This document shows positions 23,626 through 34,330 of a stretch of 64,000 nucleotides of DNA, in pieces (position 1 is the first letter of the stretch; each line of letters opens with the position of its first letter). Below the pieces are notes generated by a model. That model made no database searches. It saw only the letters and a list, made by a program, of their open reading frames with translations, and had not been told where the DNA came from. The stretch is from assembly GCF_010015445.1 (NCBI RefSeq), contig NC_053119.1, positions 25,025,883 through 25,089,882 on the forward strand, read 5' to 3'. Source of the DNA: Perca fluviatilis. Its lineage: Eukaryota > Chordata > Actinopteri > Perciformes > Percidae. The translations under genes were made by a program, and so were the position numbers.

Positions 23626-24099
23626 TGGGATAGAGAGAGGGAGAGAGAGAGAGAATTTGTGAAGCCTAGAAGTCTTCCTGAATGAACTTAGCTAAGCTTT
23701 ATGTAGTGGCTATTTCTAATGTGGTTGTATAGCCCACTAGGACAGACTGGACATTCTGCATCATATTTTCTTAATATATTTTCTGTTAACTCTTTGTACA
23801 GTTTTCTGATTTAGAATTAGGTAAAGTACATATAGTTTTAATGAAAGAAACTGATATTGATTTTTTAATTATTCAATTACTTTGATTACAAAAACAAAAT
23901 TCATAATGACTACCACTGTGTACAGACCCTATACGCTATTCTTTATTTTTATTTTTTTACCTTAAATTGATATTTTCCTATGACAGGGCATGTGTTCTGA
24001 GCTCTTTTGGTCCACATATATGCTGACTGACAGCTTTAAAGTGCAACAGCATGACTGATTATGTGAATGCAGAGCACTAAACATGTTGTAATTGAGTGG

Positions 24100-24622
<523 letters not shown>

Positions 24623-25030
24623 TAAGTCAAAGAATAGTCCCTCATGTCAAACATACAGGTGCAGAGCCACATGTGTATAAGTTGTGCATTCTTAAATTTA
24701 ACATTTAAACAAATGCATTCCTCTGCAAAAAGTACAGCTGATGTCAGAGTTGAAAGACTGACAGGCTCCATAACTTGTGGGGTTATCAGACTGACTGATT
24801 AAAGGCCCTTTTCATTTCCTCTGGACCTTCAACGATCTCTGCAGGAAGTCCAAACGATGAGGGTTGTGCAGGGGGAGTCCATGTTGTCCCTTATTCCCAA
24901 TTCAATATGAAATGCAATTGCTTTGTCTCACTTTTTACTCCCAATCTGCCACACTCGACCACCTTACTCATCTAATCTCATTCCCAAGCAAAGAGCTCCC
25001 CTGATATTTAGAAGAAGAGATTGAAGAAAG

Positions 25031-25216
25031 GGCTGAAGAGATAGCACTGTGTTAAGGATGTAAAATGATAAATAAAATAGATATGGGTATATAAACAGTA
25101 TGGTCTCTGTAAAACACTGTATGGGCTGAAGAGATAGCACTGTGTTAAGGATGTAAAATGATAAATAAAATAGATATGGGTATATAAACAGTATGGTCTC
25201 TGTAAAATACTGTATG
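25031..25216 (+). repeat. Recent 93-bp tandem duplication
   Basis: Two head-to-tail 93-bp copies (25031-25123 and 25124-25216), beginning GGCTGAAGAGATAGCACTGT. I see a single internal difference (AAAACACTG versus AAAATACTG) plus one at the junction. The near identity points to a very recent event. Confidence 0.95.
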
Positions 25217-26811
25217 GGCTAATAGCCCTAATTTGGGATGCTCCAATCAGGCTTACTCGAGCCAATACTAATCCTGTTTAAATTAAGTTCATCATATAAT
25301 TTAAAAATAAAAACAATCAAAAAAAATCAAATTACTCTCCATCTAACCCTTTGAAGTGTAAATGCTAGCGATGATGAATCAATAAAACACCAGGCTAATT
25401 CTTGTAGACATTGCTCATATTTATAATTCAGCCTGTACTGTACCTCCACTTTTCCCATAATTATTATGACTTACCAGATTCTGACTGATCACCTTTATGT
25501 TTTAATAATGTTTTATAAGTAATTAGTTACACACTGCATTGAAGTCAATTAGCAACAACACTAACTCAGACAATTGTAGACTCTGTTGTTTATGGTTAAG
25601 ATAAGACATGCAGCAAGAAGCAGCTGTTCAAAACATTATGACTTTATGACGGTTTATACTACATACTGTATGTATGGAACACTGATAGAACTAAAAATAT
25701 CTCTACCATAGACAACTGAGACCAGGTGGCTTTGATGAATCATGCAATGAAAAACTGTGTTAATATATGTTTGGATGAATGTCACTCAGTTCCTGATTGA
25801 TAAAATCATCCCTTGCGCTAACTTATACCTCGCACTGTACAGCACAGCACACTATGATGTAGTTTCAAGTTTCACTGTTTTTCATCGCAGCATGCCACAT
25901 GATCACTCATTACCAACTAATGTAGCTCACTAGAAGTTCTTTAGTTGTTGGTAAACCTCACAAGAGTAGCTTTAAGGAGCAAGCAGACCAAACAAACCCA
26001 CTTGTTCACATTGAACATTCATGGGCCATTGAATCAACAAAGAGATATTGGCTGCAACATATTTTTACAATAGAAAGACACACCAATTAAAGAGCCCCTG
26101 AATAAAAGCTTGACCAACACACTTCAATACATAATCTAAGTTGTATTATCACATATCTAATAGAATAAGCACCACAGAAGTGGTATGATAAGATGCTAAT
26201 AAAGATGTATCTATGCAGATGCAGAGACCATTTTCTTCCCACATGTTGCGCAAGTTTCAGCATTTCTCTGGAAGGTCACTCCCCTGATAAGGATTCTGCG
26301 CCTGCTAATTTGGGATGACAGCCGATGTCACTAAGAATGTTTTTTTCTAGGACCTGATTATCATCAGAGCTGCCCATGCAAATGACAGGGAGACCTTAAG
26401 GGATATCATTTTCTATTAAAATATGTAAGAGTCTAATTACAGATAAATGTCACATTAGCTGTGTGAGATACACAGACCTGGAGTGAAAAGGTGGTCGGGG
26501 AAAGGGTTCAGAAGGGGCCAAACGTTCATAGAGTGATGTGTGAAAAGAGGAGGGAGAATCAGTGGATCTAATAACACTGTCCAACCTCATTAGCACACTT
26601 CAGTTAGTTATTTTTATAGGTAACATATGACAATATGAATGCAGAATAAGAGCAGCAAGTGAATATGGCGTACAAGAATATGATTAGATTGTGAAAAGAA
26701 ACTCACCACTATAGGTAGAGAGATTCTATATTTTAATTTGTCAGTAAGTACAAATGTATTCAAGGCTACTTCAAAGGGTGTAATCAAATAATCTATTAAC
26801 TATTGTTAAGT
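25217..26811. other. Unique sequence with a possible conserved regulatory block
   Basis: No gene is seen. The block 26270-26480 is unusual for its clustered transcription-factor words, including ATGCAAAT (octamer, POU type) directly followed by TGACAGG (MEIS/TGIF type) near 26376, CCTGATTATCATCAG, and GTCTAATTACAGA. Such clusters are typical of developmental enhancers in fish, but conservation would have to be tested. Confidence 0.3.
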
Positions 26812-26985
26812 TTATGTCCAACATTACAACTGACAACTAATATTTAACTTGGGAAAAACTACAACATGGGTCTGACGTATACCTTGCACAACATCCACCA
26901 CTCAAATGGTAATGTTAAATTAGAGTAGGGGTGATAAAGCTGCAGTCAGACCTGAAATTAGAAGGAAAAAATGTAATATCACATT
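26812..26985 (+). repeat. Left member of local direct repeats
   Basis: 26812-26868 (TAAGTTTATGTCCAACATTA...) recurs at 26986-27043. 26876-26985 (with CATCCACCACTCAAATGGTA) recurs 6.2 kb away at 33132-33242. The second pair flanks the whole nested Harbinger region. Confidence 0.8.
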
Positions 26986-27545
26986 AAGTTTATGTCCAAC
27001 ATTATCACTGGCAACTAATATTTGACTTGGGAAAAACTACACAAAACGCGCATACACTTCGCTTCTCTCATCTACACGGACGCAGCAGTTCCCATTTTTG
27101 CAAACCATACATAATTACAAGGAACAATATTACTGAAAATGTGCTTCAGGTGTTTGAGTAGGTCAGGAGGCACTTTACAGTACAGTCCTCAAAAAGTCAC
27201 AGCATTCGTTGTGGCTTGTTGTGTTTTACACAAAATTTCCATGAATCATGGATGTGTTGATGACATAAATGAGGAAATATTGAGGACTTAAGGAGACGTG
27301 ATGTTGAACTACGGCGGGATTGGACACTTGAGGGTTCGGGAGTGGCAATGCGCAATGCGGTCCTGGTGGAGCGGGTGGACGGAGATGGATTGGGGGGAGG
27401 AGGAAGGGGCACAACAGGAGCAGGTGGTGCGTTTGGAGGGCCACGCTCAATGGCTCGAGACTTGAGGAGATGTGCCCGACAGGCCGCGGCAATATCGTCA
27501 CCCAGTCAAGACGGGCATTTATTACTTTGCCGCATCCCGGACATC

Positions 27546-27602
27546 TGCAGCCCAGCCCTGACGAGAACGTCTGTCTCCTCGGCTGTGAACCGCTCCTGGC
27601 GT
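27546..27602 (-). pseudogene. Harbinger Myb/SANT-like protein fragment
   Basis: On the minus strand the frame reads RQERFTAEETDVLVRAGLQ. The (R)ERFTAEETDVLV pattern is the start of the SANT/Myb-like domain of the second protein that PIF/Harbinger elements encode next to their transposase. It is cut off by the 4.7-kb insertion after the first residues and decays downstream, so only about 20 residues are recognisable. The related copy at 43.3 kb has lost this start altogether. Confidence 0.65.
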
Positions 27603-28016
27603 GTATGGAGTTATATTCCTATCTTTAATCAAGAGCGCATTCTTTCAATTTGAGAGCATTTCTCACTGATATTACGTTCAGATTTTGTAATAATTTCCCT
27701 CAAAACCTTGCTCTCACACTCAAATAGTCACTGCTCGCGCTTGGATTTGCTCTGCTTGTGCTCAAAGTTTGTGCTCGCGCTTGGATTTTCTCTGCTTGTG
27801 CTCAAAGTTTGTGCTCGCGCTTGGATTTGCTCTGCTTGCACTCAAACTTTCTGCTTGGACTCAGATATGTTGTTGTTTGGACAGATTTCCTGCTCTCAGC
27901 TTTGAACCTTCTCCTCGCACTCAGGCTGATTCTGCTCACTTGCAAAGTTTCTGCTCTCGGATTTCTCCTGCGCGCTTGGATTTTTTGTGTGTTATAACCC
28001 TATCAAAAGTCAACAA

Positions 28017-28146
28017 CCAATAGAATGCCATCTGTAGTGTTGACCAATGAAATGATCCCAACCCCGTTGAGGGTGCATTCACTTTACTTTAGAACGTCTG
28101 TTGAGGGCGGCTGCACTGTAACCTGACTGTAACCAAGTTTATATAT
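28017..28146 (+). promoter_or_regulatory. Promoter inside the left inverted repeat
   Basis: CCAAT words at 28017-28021 and 28044-28048 are followed by TATATAT at about 28140-28146. The exon 1 ATG lies about 55 bp downstream (28199), a canonical RNA polymerase II spacing. The same arrangement is present inverted in the right arm, with the TATA stretch at about 31722. Confidence 0.5.
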
Positions 28147-28198
28147 CCCCGCGCCGTTTATAGCTTTATTATAAGTATATGTCAACAATGTGCACAGA

Positions 28199-28286
28199 AT
28201 GGTCGACGCACTTTCACCTGCACCCGTCAGGAAACGGGAGAAAGCTTTGAAGTGGGACGTATGAAGTTATGTCCACAACTACGAGG
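28199..28286 (+). pseudogene. Frameshifted first exon, left arm
   Basis: The frame starts MVDALSPAPVRKREKALKWD and is the inverted counterpart of the intact exon at 31582-31668. One extra base makes it 88 nt instead of 87 and brings a TGA after 21 codons. The donor GAGG|GTGAGT is kept. A possible acceptor at 28823 leads into the minisatellite, so this arm probably yields no useful protein. Confidence 0.6.
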
Positions 28287-28924
28287 GTGAGTAACATAAC
28301 TTAAGCACCTAGCTAGCTAGCTAGCATATGGCGCTAGCATATAGCCTAGCTTGATGTCCAGAAACAAATATATGTTCTTTATTGTATAGCTAGCTAGATT
28401 GAACGACATATGACGGACAGTGTGTGTATATGTGATGACCCTACTTTGTATTTTTTCCTCGTTTGGTTAACCATGTTCCTGGGATTTGGCTAATTTCATG
28501 TTAGAGCCAGTAGTAAAACATAAACTGTAATATAACTGAAAGAACACAAGAAACTGGATTGTTTGTGTCCGTTTTGCATCACTGTTGTTTGTTGTTCATC
28601 AGAATTTAGTCTTCATTCCTTCATATAACATTAGTTTGAAAATAGATTCATAGCAATCTGTATAAAACGTAATGTTAAGTTCAATTTTATCACTATAATA
28701 AAAACAGATCTAGAAATGATATGGTTTCTTATTTGCTCCTTAAATAGCAGTTATTTGTTTAATTGATACAAAGCAAACTGAACTGAAAAAACAAGTATTT
28801 TGTTTTACTTTCTTTTCATCCAGGTGGGGCTGAGGGGTTTGACCCCTGTTGATCTGTGTGTCATATCACCAACCCATGATAGCTAGAATTCACCCTGCTA
28901 CTCCAGATCTACCTGCTGTATGTC

Positions 28925-29230
28925 TGGCTACAGACTACAACCATCTGCTCCTGATCTACCTACTGTATGACTGGCTACAGACTACAACCATCTGCTCCAG
29001 ATCTACCTACTGTACGGCTGGCTACAGACTACAACCATCTGCTCCTGATCTACCTGCTGTATGGCTGGCTACAGACTACAACCATCTGCTCCAGATCTAC
29101 CTACTGTACGGCTTGCTACAGACTACAACCATCTGCTCCAGATCTACCTACTGTACGGCTTGCTACAGACTACAACCATCTGCTCCAGATCTACCTGCTG
29201 TATGACTGGCTACAGACTACAACCATCTGC
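28925..29230 (+). repeat. 47-bp minisatellite, about 6.5 units
   Basis: Units begin at 28925, 28972, 29019, 29066, 29113, 29160 and 29207 (TGGCTACAGACTACAACCAT...). Since 47 is not a multiple of three, the reading frame rotates through the array. All three forward frames stay open, producing three overlapping repetitive frames that are not evidence of a gene. Confidence 0.97.
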
Positions 29231-29980
29231 AAGTTTTGTTTGTAGTGAACATCATCAACAGCTGCACTTAAAGTCTCTTGGGTTCATATGGGACTTGGTT
29301 GTTCTCCATACTGCATCAAACACTGTATTATTTTTTTGTGTTATATTAGTACAGACAACAGTAAGTATCATTACTTAATCACAGTATATATTATTCTGGT
29401 GTACACTGTTGACTTGACTCCATGCTATTGACTATACTTTAGCTTGCCACCTCAAAACTTTACCTTAATTGCTCTTGTATAGTTAATTTATCTTCTACTA
29501 GTTGTACATACCTCCTATTTAATTGAATTATTCTTAATTTGTGTTGCCATACCTGAATCATCCCTCTTGTGAACACTAGGCCTATCTTATCTTTATTCAT
29601 AACCCTGCTCACAAACTCACCTGAACCTGGGTCATCTGTTTGCCAATATCAATGTTCCTGCTACAGTAAATCCTATAGGCACATTGTACTGCTTCACCGT
29701 AGTATGAACCATACACTTTTAAGGTTTTGTGTCAAATATTGTGCAATTTGTTATGAATTACTCATTGTTTTGACAAGGTAAATTAAAGCTATTTACCAAG
29801 TGTCAGCTCTGGTAAATTTCATTGTACTGTTTTTTTTATAAATGTTATGGAACATGAAAAACAATTTGCCTTGATCAGGGTTTTAATTTGTTGCAAATGT
29901 GAACATGGTTTTAATAATCTGTATCTTATTGCTCTGAAAAACTACAATGATTTAAGAAATAGCAGTGATACTTATCAACA

Positions 29981-29986
29981 TTTATT
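29981..29986 (-). terminator. Polyadenylation signal AATAAA of the element's gene
   Basis: Minus-strand AATAAA about 40 nt beyond the stop codon of the last exon (30027-30029). Confidence 0.5.
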
Positions 29987-30026
29987 GAATTGATTGAATA
30001 TATGGACAGACATTACAGGCACTTAT

Positions 30027-31668
30027 TCATGTCAACAGAGAAAACAATAATTTGTTCTCTCTTTTATCACTTTGATTATCGCTGATGGTGCAGAAAAGGG
30101 TGAAGTCCTTGTAGATCTCTGGCACTTTGAGGACAGACCGATCCAGGAACTCTCCACTGTTGTCTTTGTATAGTATGCTCCTATTAAAGACAGATTCATA
30201 GACATCAACACGTATTATATTAGGTGTACATAGCTTGCTTTAACATCATTACTATCTTACCTTACCTTCTCTGATTTGGTTTTGTGGACATCAGTAATTT
30301 TCTCTCCCAGGCCTGGTTGTGCACCCTGTGAATTTAAGCAAGAAACATAAGTGTATGTAACATGATTTTACTATTATATTATTATTATTTTTACAATTGC
30401 ATTATTATCAGACTTGCCAACCTTCTTGGTTTGTGCTACTGCCCTGTCTGTCCTCTGCACACAGGTGAGTGATGTTCTGACTGGCACAGGTCCATGCACA
30501 TAGTGCAGCTGTGATGCAGCTCAACGGGTACTTAAGTCACACCTGGAAGAAGAGAAACAAACCAACAAAATATTTGTTCTTTCTGCTCAGTTTGCTTTGT
30601 ATTAATTAAAAAAATTACATTTAAGTTGCAAATAAAGCATATCATCTCTAGATCTGTTTTATTAGTGGTGAAATTGTACTTAACAGACTGGGTCCGTGTA
30701 CTTTTTCGTTCATTTGATTTTCATTTCATAAACAGGTATTAAAAAACAAATGGTTATTTGATTTTCGTTTTAAATCATGGGGATCAGACCTCCGGTGCTG
30801 GGTCTAATATTCTAATATTAGCTGCTGCAGCTAGCTAGCAGCTAGCTACCAGCCCTGTGAGCTTGGTTCCCCGCGGTTCGCTCCCGGTGCTGACTGACTC
30901 TGGTCCGTCTGCAGAGCTGCGTTACCCGCTCTAGCTGACCTGGGAATCTACCGCTTCGTGATTTATTCATATTTTATTTACTTTGCAGTGATATGCTATG
31001 CACTGATGTCAGGCAGGCTTGCTGCTGCTTTTAGTCTGAGCCTGTGAGATAACTAAACTTCCTTTGAATATAACGTGCATATAAATAGACGCGAATAAAT
31101 AAAAGTCCCCGGAAATAAATATAAGTAAAACATATGTATTTAGGCTATTGAACTATAATGACTAATGCCTATATATGTATTGCCTCATTTATGTATTTCA
31201 TGTTCCATTTCATAGCCATATTTATTATGTAAAGGGGGCAAAATGGACGATCAGTCGCTCAGGAAGTTATAGACTACAGTTTCCCTCAACAGCAGCCGGG
31301 ACATTCTAAACGACGTGAAAAGCTTAACGAGTGGTACTTAATGTACCTAAACAATGATCAATCAGATATCAATCAGTTATCAGTCACATAACGTCCATAA
31401 TAATTGGACTTTGGGTTAGATTTTTTGACAGTTTTCAGTGGTTATGAGGAGCAATATGAGAGAGAAATTTGGTAATCATTGATCATTGTTTAGGTACATT
31501 AAACCACCTCTATTTGTTTCTGGACATCAAGCTAGGCCATATGCTAGCTAGCTAGCTAGGTGCTTAAGTTATGTTACTCACCCTCGTAGTTGTGGACATA
31601 ACTTCGACGTCCCACTTCAAAGCTTTCTCCAGTTTCCTGACGGTTGCAGGTGAAAGTGCGTCGACCAT
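30027..31668 (-). CDS. Small spliced transposon gene, product unknown
   Basis: Exon 1 (31668-31582, in the right arm, downstream of its TATA box) encodes 29 residues starting MVDALSPATVRKLEKALKW and ends at the donor AGG|GTGAGT in phase 0. An internal exon at 30325-30261 begins after CACAG, encodes GAQPGLGEKITDVHKTKSEK, and ends at AAG|GTAAGA leaving two bases. The last exon at 30180-30027 starts after TTTAATAG in the matching phase and encodes SILYKDNSGEFLDRSVLKVP and on to FTLFCTISDNQ, then a stop. Exon 1 joined directly to the other two gives an open frame of 101 codons. A further exon near 30422-30513 is possible and keeps the frame, but its splice sites are weaker. I do not recognise the protein. 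It could be a full small accessory protein or the two ends of a larger one whose middle exons were deleted. Confidence 0.45.
31331..31506. mobile_element. Small hairpin MITE inside the 4.7-kb element
   Basis: The arms GTGGTACTTAATGTACCTAA...AATGATCAAT (31331-31363) and ATTGATCATTGTTTAGGTAC...CCAC (31479-31506) are inverted copies around about 115 bp. It sits just inside the right arm and has no counterpart near the left arm. No coding capacity and no clear duplication were found. Confidence 0.75.
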
Positions 31669-32321
31669 TCTGTGCACATTGTTGACATATACTTATAATA
31701 AAGCTATAAACGGCGGGGGATATATAAACTTGGTTACAGTCAGGTTACAGTGCAGCCGCCCTCAACAGACGTTCTAAAGTAAAGTGAATGCACCCTCAAA
31801 CGGGGTTGGGATCATTTCATTGGTCAACACTACAGCTGGCATTCTATTGGTTGTTGACTTTTGATAGGGTTATAACACACAAAAATCCAAGCGCGCCGGA
31901 GAAATCCGAGAGCAGAAACTTTGCAAGTGAGCAGAATCAGCCTGAGTGCGAGGGAGAAGGTTCAAAGCTGAGAGCAGGAAATCTGTCCAAACAACAACAT
32001 ATCTGAGTCCAAGCAGAAAGTTTGAGTGCAAGCAGAGCAAATCCAAGCGCGAGCACAAACTTTGAGCACAAGCAGAGAAAATCCAAGCGCGAGCACAAAC
32101 TTTGAGCACAAGCAGAGCAAATCCAAGCGCGAGCAGTGACTAAGCGACTTTGAGTCCATGAAAAGCGCTATATAAATTCAATTTATTATTATTATTATTA
32201 TTTGAGTGTGAGAGCAAGGTTTTGAGGGAAATTATTACAAAATCTGAACGTAATATCAGTGAGAAATGCTCTCAAATTGAAAGAATGTGCTCTTGATTAA
32301 AGATAGGAATATAACTCCATA
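31511..32321 (-). repeat. Right terminal inverted repeat of the 4.7-kb element
   Basis: Inverted counterpart of 27604-28370 with promoter and intact exon 1. It is longer because of a 58-bp retroposed tail at 32143-32200. Confidence 0.9.
32143..32200 (+). mobile_element. 58-bp retroelement 3' tail inserted in the right arm
   Basis: The segment reads AGCGACTTTGAGTCCATGAA, then AAGCGCTATATAAATTCAAT, then (TTA)n. This is the usual 3' end of fish LINE/SINE families. The left arm keeps the empty site (CTCAAATAGTCACTG in reverse), so the tail was inserted after the two arms were established. Confidence 0.8.
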
Positions 32322-32597
32322 GGCGTGCGCCAGGCAAATCCGCCGTCATAATAGTAATCCGCCATGGAACAAGCGCGCCTGCTCTTAAAGGGAATGTGAG
32401 ATGACGCTCTGATTGTTTTATTGCACATTATGCCCAAACCACACCTAGCTACTTCAGACCAACCCATTTTAGATTTGCGTCAGGCGCAAGAGTCATTTAT
32501 CCCGCCGGTATAATAGCAACAGCGCCTGAGATCCGCCCACAAAGTTACTTGCGTTTCACGTTTGATACTTGAGTTTCAGATTGTTAAAATAGGGCCC

Positions 32598-33131
32598 ATA
32601 TGTGACCGTTCTATTTACCATTACTGGCACAGTTTTAAACACGTAGTAAATGTTGTGAAACAGAACTAGTTAAGTTTAGGCAACAAAAATAGGGATAGTA
32701 AATCATCTGGGATTGGCCTAAAATGAGTCACGTAAAACTACTTAAAAGACAATGTAATGTGACATCACAGACATTGCGTCAGTCTATAAAACTCAATTCA
32801 TTTCAAATAATGATGGGTTGATTGATTGGTTTCACACACGACACAAACCACGGTCTCCTGAGAAAAAGTTGTCTGTTACGGCTTATGTGGAATTGGGCGC
32901 TCTTATACTTTGTCACCTGGCTTCCTCGTTTGCTCTCGCGATAATTACTACAGCCATGAGAGGTTGCTACCTAACAAAAAAGGAAATTATCAGTCGTTAT
33001 GACCTGCTTGCATAATCGAATCGTTTTCTGGGTGATGATGGTCTGGGTGCAGCAATGAGAAAAATCCTGTTCCTTGGTTAAGGTTCGTTTCTTTTCCTGA
33101 ATTTGGCCTTTCAGACAGCATTTATTCCCAG
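32598..33131. other. Probable old repeat-derived sequence
   Basis: It contains AACTAGTTAAGTTTAGGCAA and similar words that recur in fish dispersed repeats (compare 17175-17265). No gene is seen. Confidence 0.35.
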
Positions 33132-33242
33132 GCCATATACTTTGCATTACATCCACCACTCAAATGGTAATGTTAAATTAGAGTAGGGGTGTTTAAGCTG
33201 CTGTCAGACCTGAAATTGGAAGGACAAAATTGAATATCACGC
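33132..33242 (+). repeat. Right member of the long-distance direct repeat
   Basis: It matches 26876-26985 (CATCCACCACTCAAATGGTA and CAGACCTGAAATT). It suggests a local duplication into which, or next to which, the Harbinger element inserted. Confidence 0.8.
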
Positions 33243-34007
33243 TAGGCTGAAAAACAAGCAGGACAGGAGGAAATAATATAGGCAGGGTGTTATTACCATA
33301 ATCTGTTATAGCACGAACTAGCACACCTAGCTGACAACCATCAGAATTTTACAAGTTAAACATATTTTATCACTTGGCGTATAAGTATTTTAACAGCAGA
33401 CATTTTGACTTGTCATAGCAGGAATAGCACACGTTTAACGTTTAACAATGATTGTCATATTTATGTAGGTGTTCTAGTAAAGATTTAGTGTCAACGTAAA
33501 TTGCCCTGCACTTAGAAAAAGGATGTGATATCAGGGACTTGATGTGGATATATGTAATATGGAGCACAGCAATCATCAACTGGAAACCATCTATGAGAGT
33601 GATGCTGCGGTTTGTAGCCTGGTAGTGTAATATTGTACAAATTGAGGTGGTGACACACCGCTAGAATGCCTTCTCCATTTACAGTGTGTCACTTTTTGTA
33701 TTGCAAACAGTAAAATGCATCTTTGTCAGTTGTATGGGCTTCAGTTGAAGTAAATTGGAGATGGGCCGCGTATTCGTAGAGACTGGTACTAATGCGAGCG
33801 TACAACGTCTTGCCAGTGAGCGACCATGTGCTAAACCAGGGCCTGGACACCGACACCCCCAAAGCTTTTGCATTATGCACGGCCAGATCCTGTGACTTTT
33901 ATGTTCACATTGAGTGTATAAATTGACCGGCCATGATGTGGTAATGATAATGATAATGTTGACAAAAAGGGCCCCAAATGTTATTGGTGCAAATCTATGA
34001 ACGTAAA
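33243..34007. other. Unique sequence, no gene recognised
   Basis: Two overlapping minus-strand frames near 33679-33880 have no recognisable product. Confidence 0.4.
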
Positions 34008-34008
34008 T

Positions 34009-34057
<49 letters not shown>

Positions 34058-34330
34058 TATTCATCTTTTTATAGCACTTTTCTAGACACTCAAAGACGCT
34101 TTACAGTTTTGGTTACAAACAGACAAAAGGTACATGACAGACAAGACAAGGTTACATGACAGACAAAAAGAAAATGAAAACGCATAGGTGCATGGACAGC
34201 GCAGGCAAAGCAGGAGAGGTGGGCAATGAAAAGGAGGGAAAAACTGGGAAAGTCTGTTAACAGGAAAAAGCAAGTTCGAAGAAGTGAGTTTTGAGGGCCT
34301 GTTTGAAGGATGGTAGGGTGCTTAACAGTT
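34008..34330 (-). mobile_element. Retroelement 3' end with (AAT)n tail
   Basis: On the minus strand the sequence ends GTAAAGCGTCTTTGAGTGTC, then AGAAAAGTGCTATAAA, then a run of about 16 ATT units (34008-34056). This is a standard fish LINE/SINE tail. The body (34100-34320) includes AAGTGAGTTTTGAGGGCCTG, a word often seen in this type of element. No coding sequence is seen. Confidence 0.6.

Larger units (their letters stand above)
27604..28370 (+). repeat. Left terminal inverted repeat of the 4.7-kb element
   Basis: It contains three 40-bp subterminal repeats (27732-27851, unit TGCTCGCGCTTGGATTTGCT...), a CTAGCTAGCTAGCTAGC run near 28310, a promoter and exon 1. It has 13 extra bases near 28331 and a 1-bp insertion in exon 1 compared with the right arm. 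Confidence 0.9.
27604..32321. mobile_element. 4718-bp transposon with 0.76-kb inverted repeats and its own spliced gene
   Basis: The element starts TATGGAGTTATATTCCTATC and ends with the exact inverse. The arms 27604-28370 and 31511-32321 are inverted copies, about 97% identical over the outer part I compared. It is flanked by a 6-bp duplication GGCGTG (27598-27603 and 32322-32327), and the uninterrupted Harbinger site CTGGCGTGCGCCAGG is preserved at about 43250. TAT...ATA ends with a 6-bp duplication agree with what I recall of the IS3EU group, but I have not verified this. Each arm carries subterminal 40-bp repeats, two CCAAT boxes, a TATA box and a first exon. The interior contains a 47-bp minisatellite and, on the minus strand, two phased exons. 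No transposase with recognisable catalytic residues is seen, so it may be non-autonomous. Confidence 0.85.
27043..32597 (-). mobile_element. PIF/Harbinger element split by a 4.7-kb insertion
   Basis: The right part (32328-32597) ends in AAAATAGGGCCC, the terminal motif of the complete copy at 42980-44082. The left part (27043-27597) is homologous in reverse to about 43255-43770 of that copy. Its far end is truncated: the last 300 bp with the second terminus are missing. The element was interrupted at GGCGTG, which is duplicated on both sides of the insertion. A fragment of the Harbinger Myb/SANT-like accessory protein is kept at the break. Confidence 0.8.

Noticed and set aside
27226..28023. 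Frames with proline-rich or LCLCSK repeats, mirrored at 31870-32159
   Set aside because: Products of the Harbinger GC-rich region and of the inverted arms with 40-bp repeats; no independent support.
28849..29378. Three overlapping repetitive frames of about 90-118 codons
   Set aside because: They are the 47-bp minisatellite read in three phases.
30422..30547. Additional internal exon of the 4.7-kb element's gene
   Set aside because: The best acceptor (CTTCTTCCAG) leads to stops in all frames and the donor GTTGGC is weak, so I left it out of the main model although a frame-keeping variant exists.
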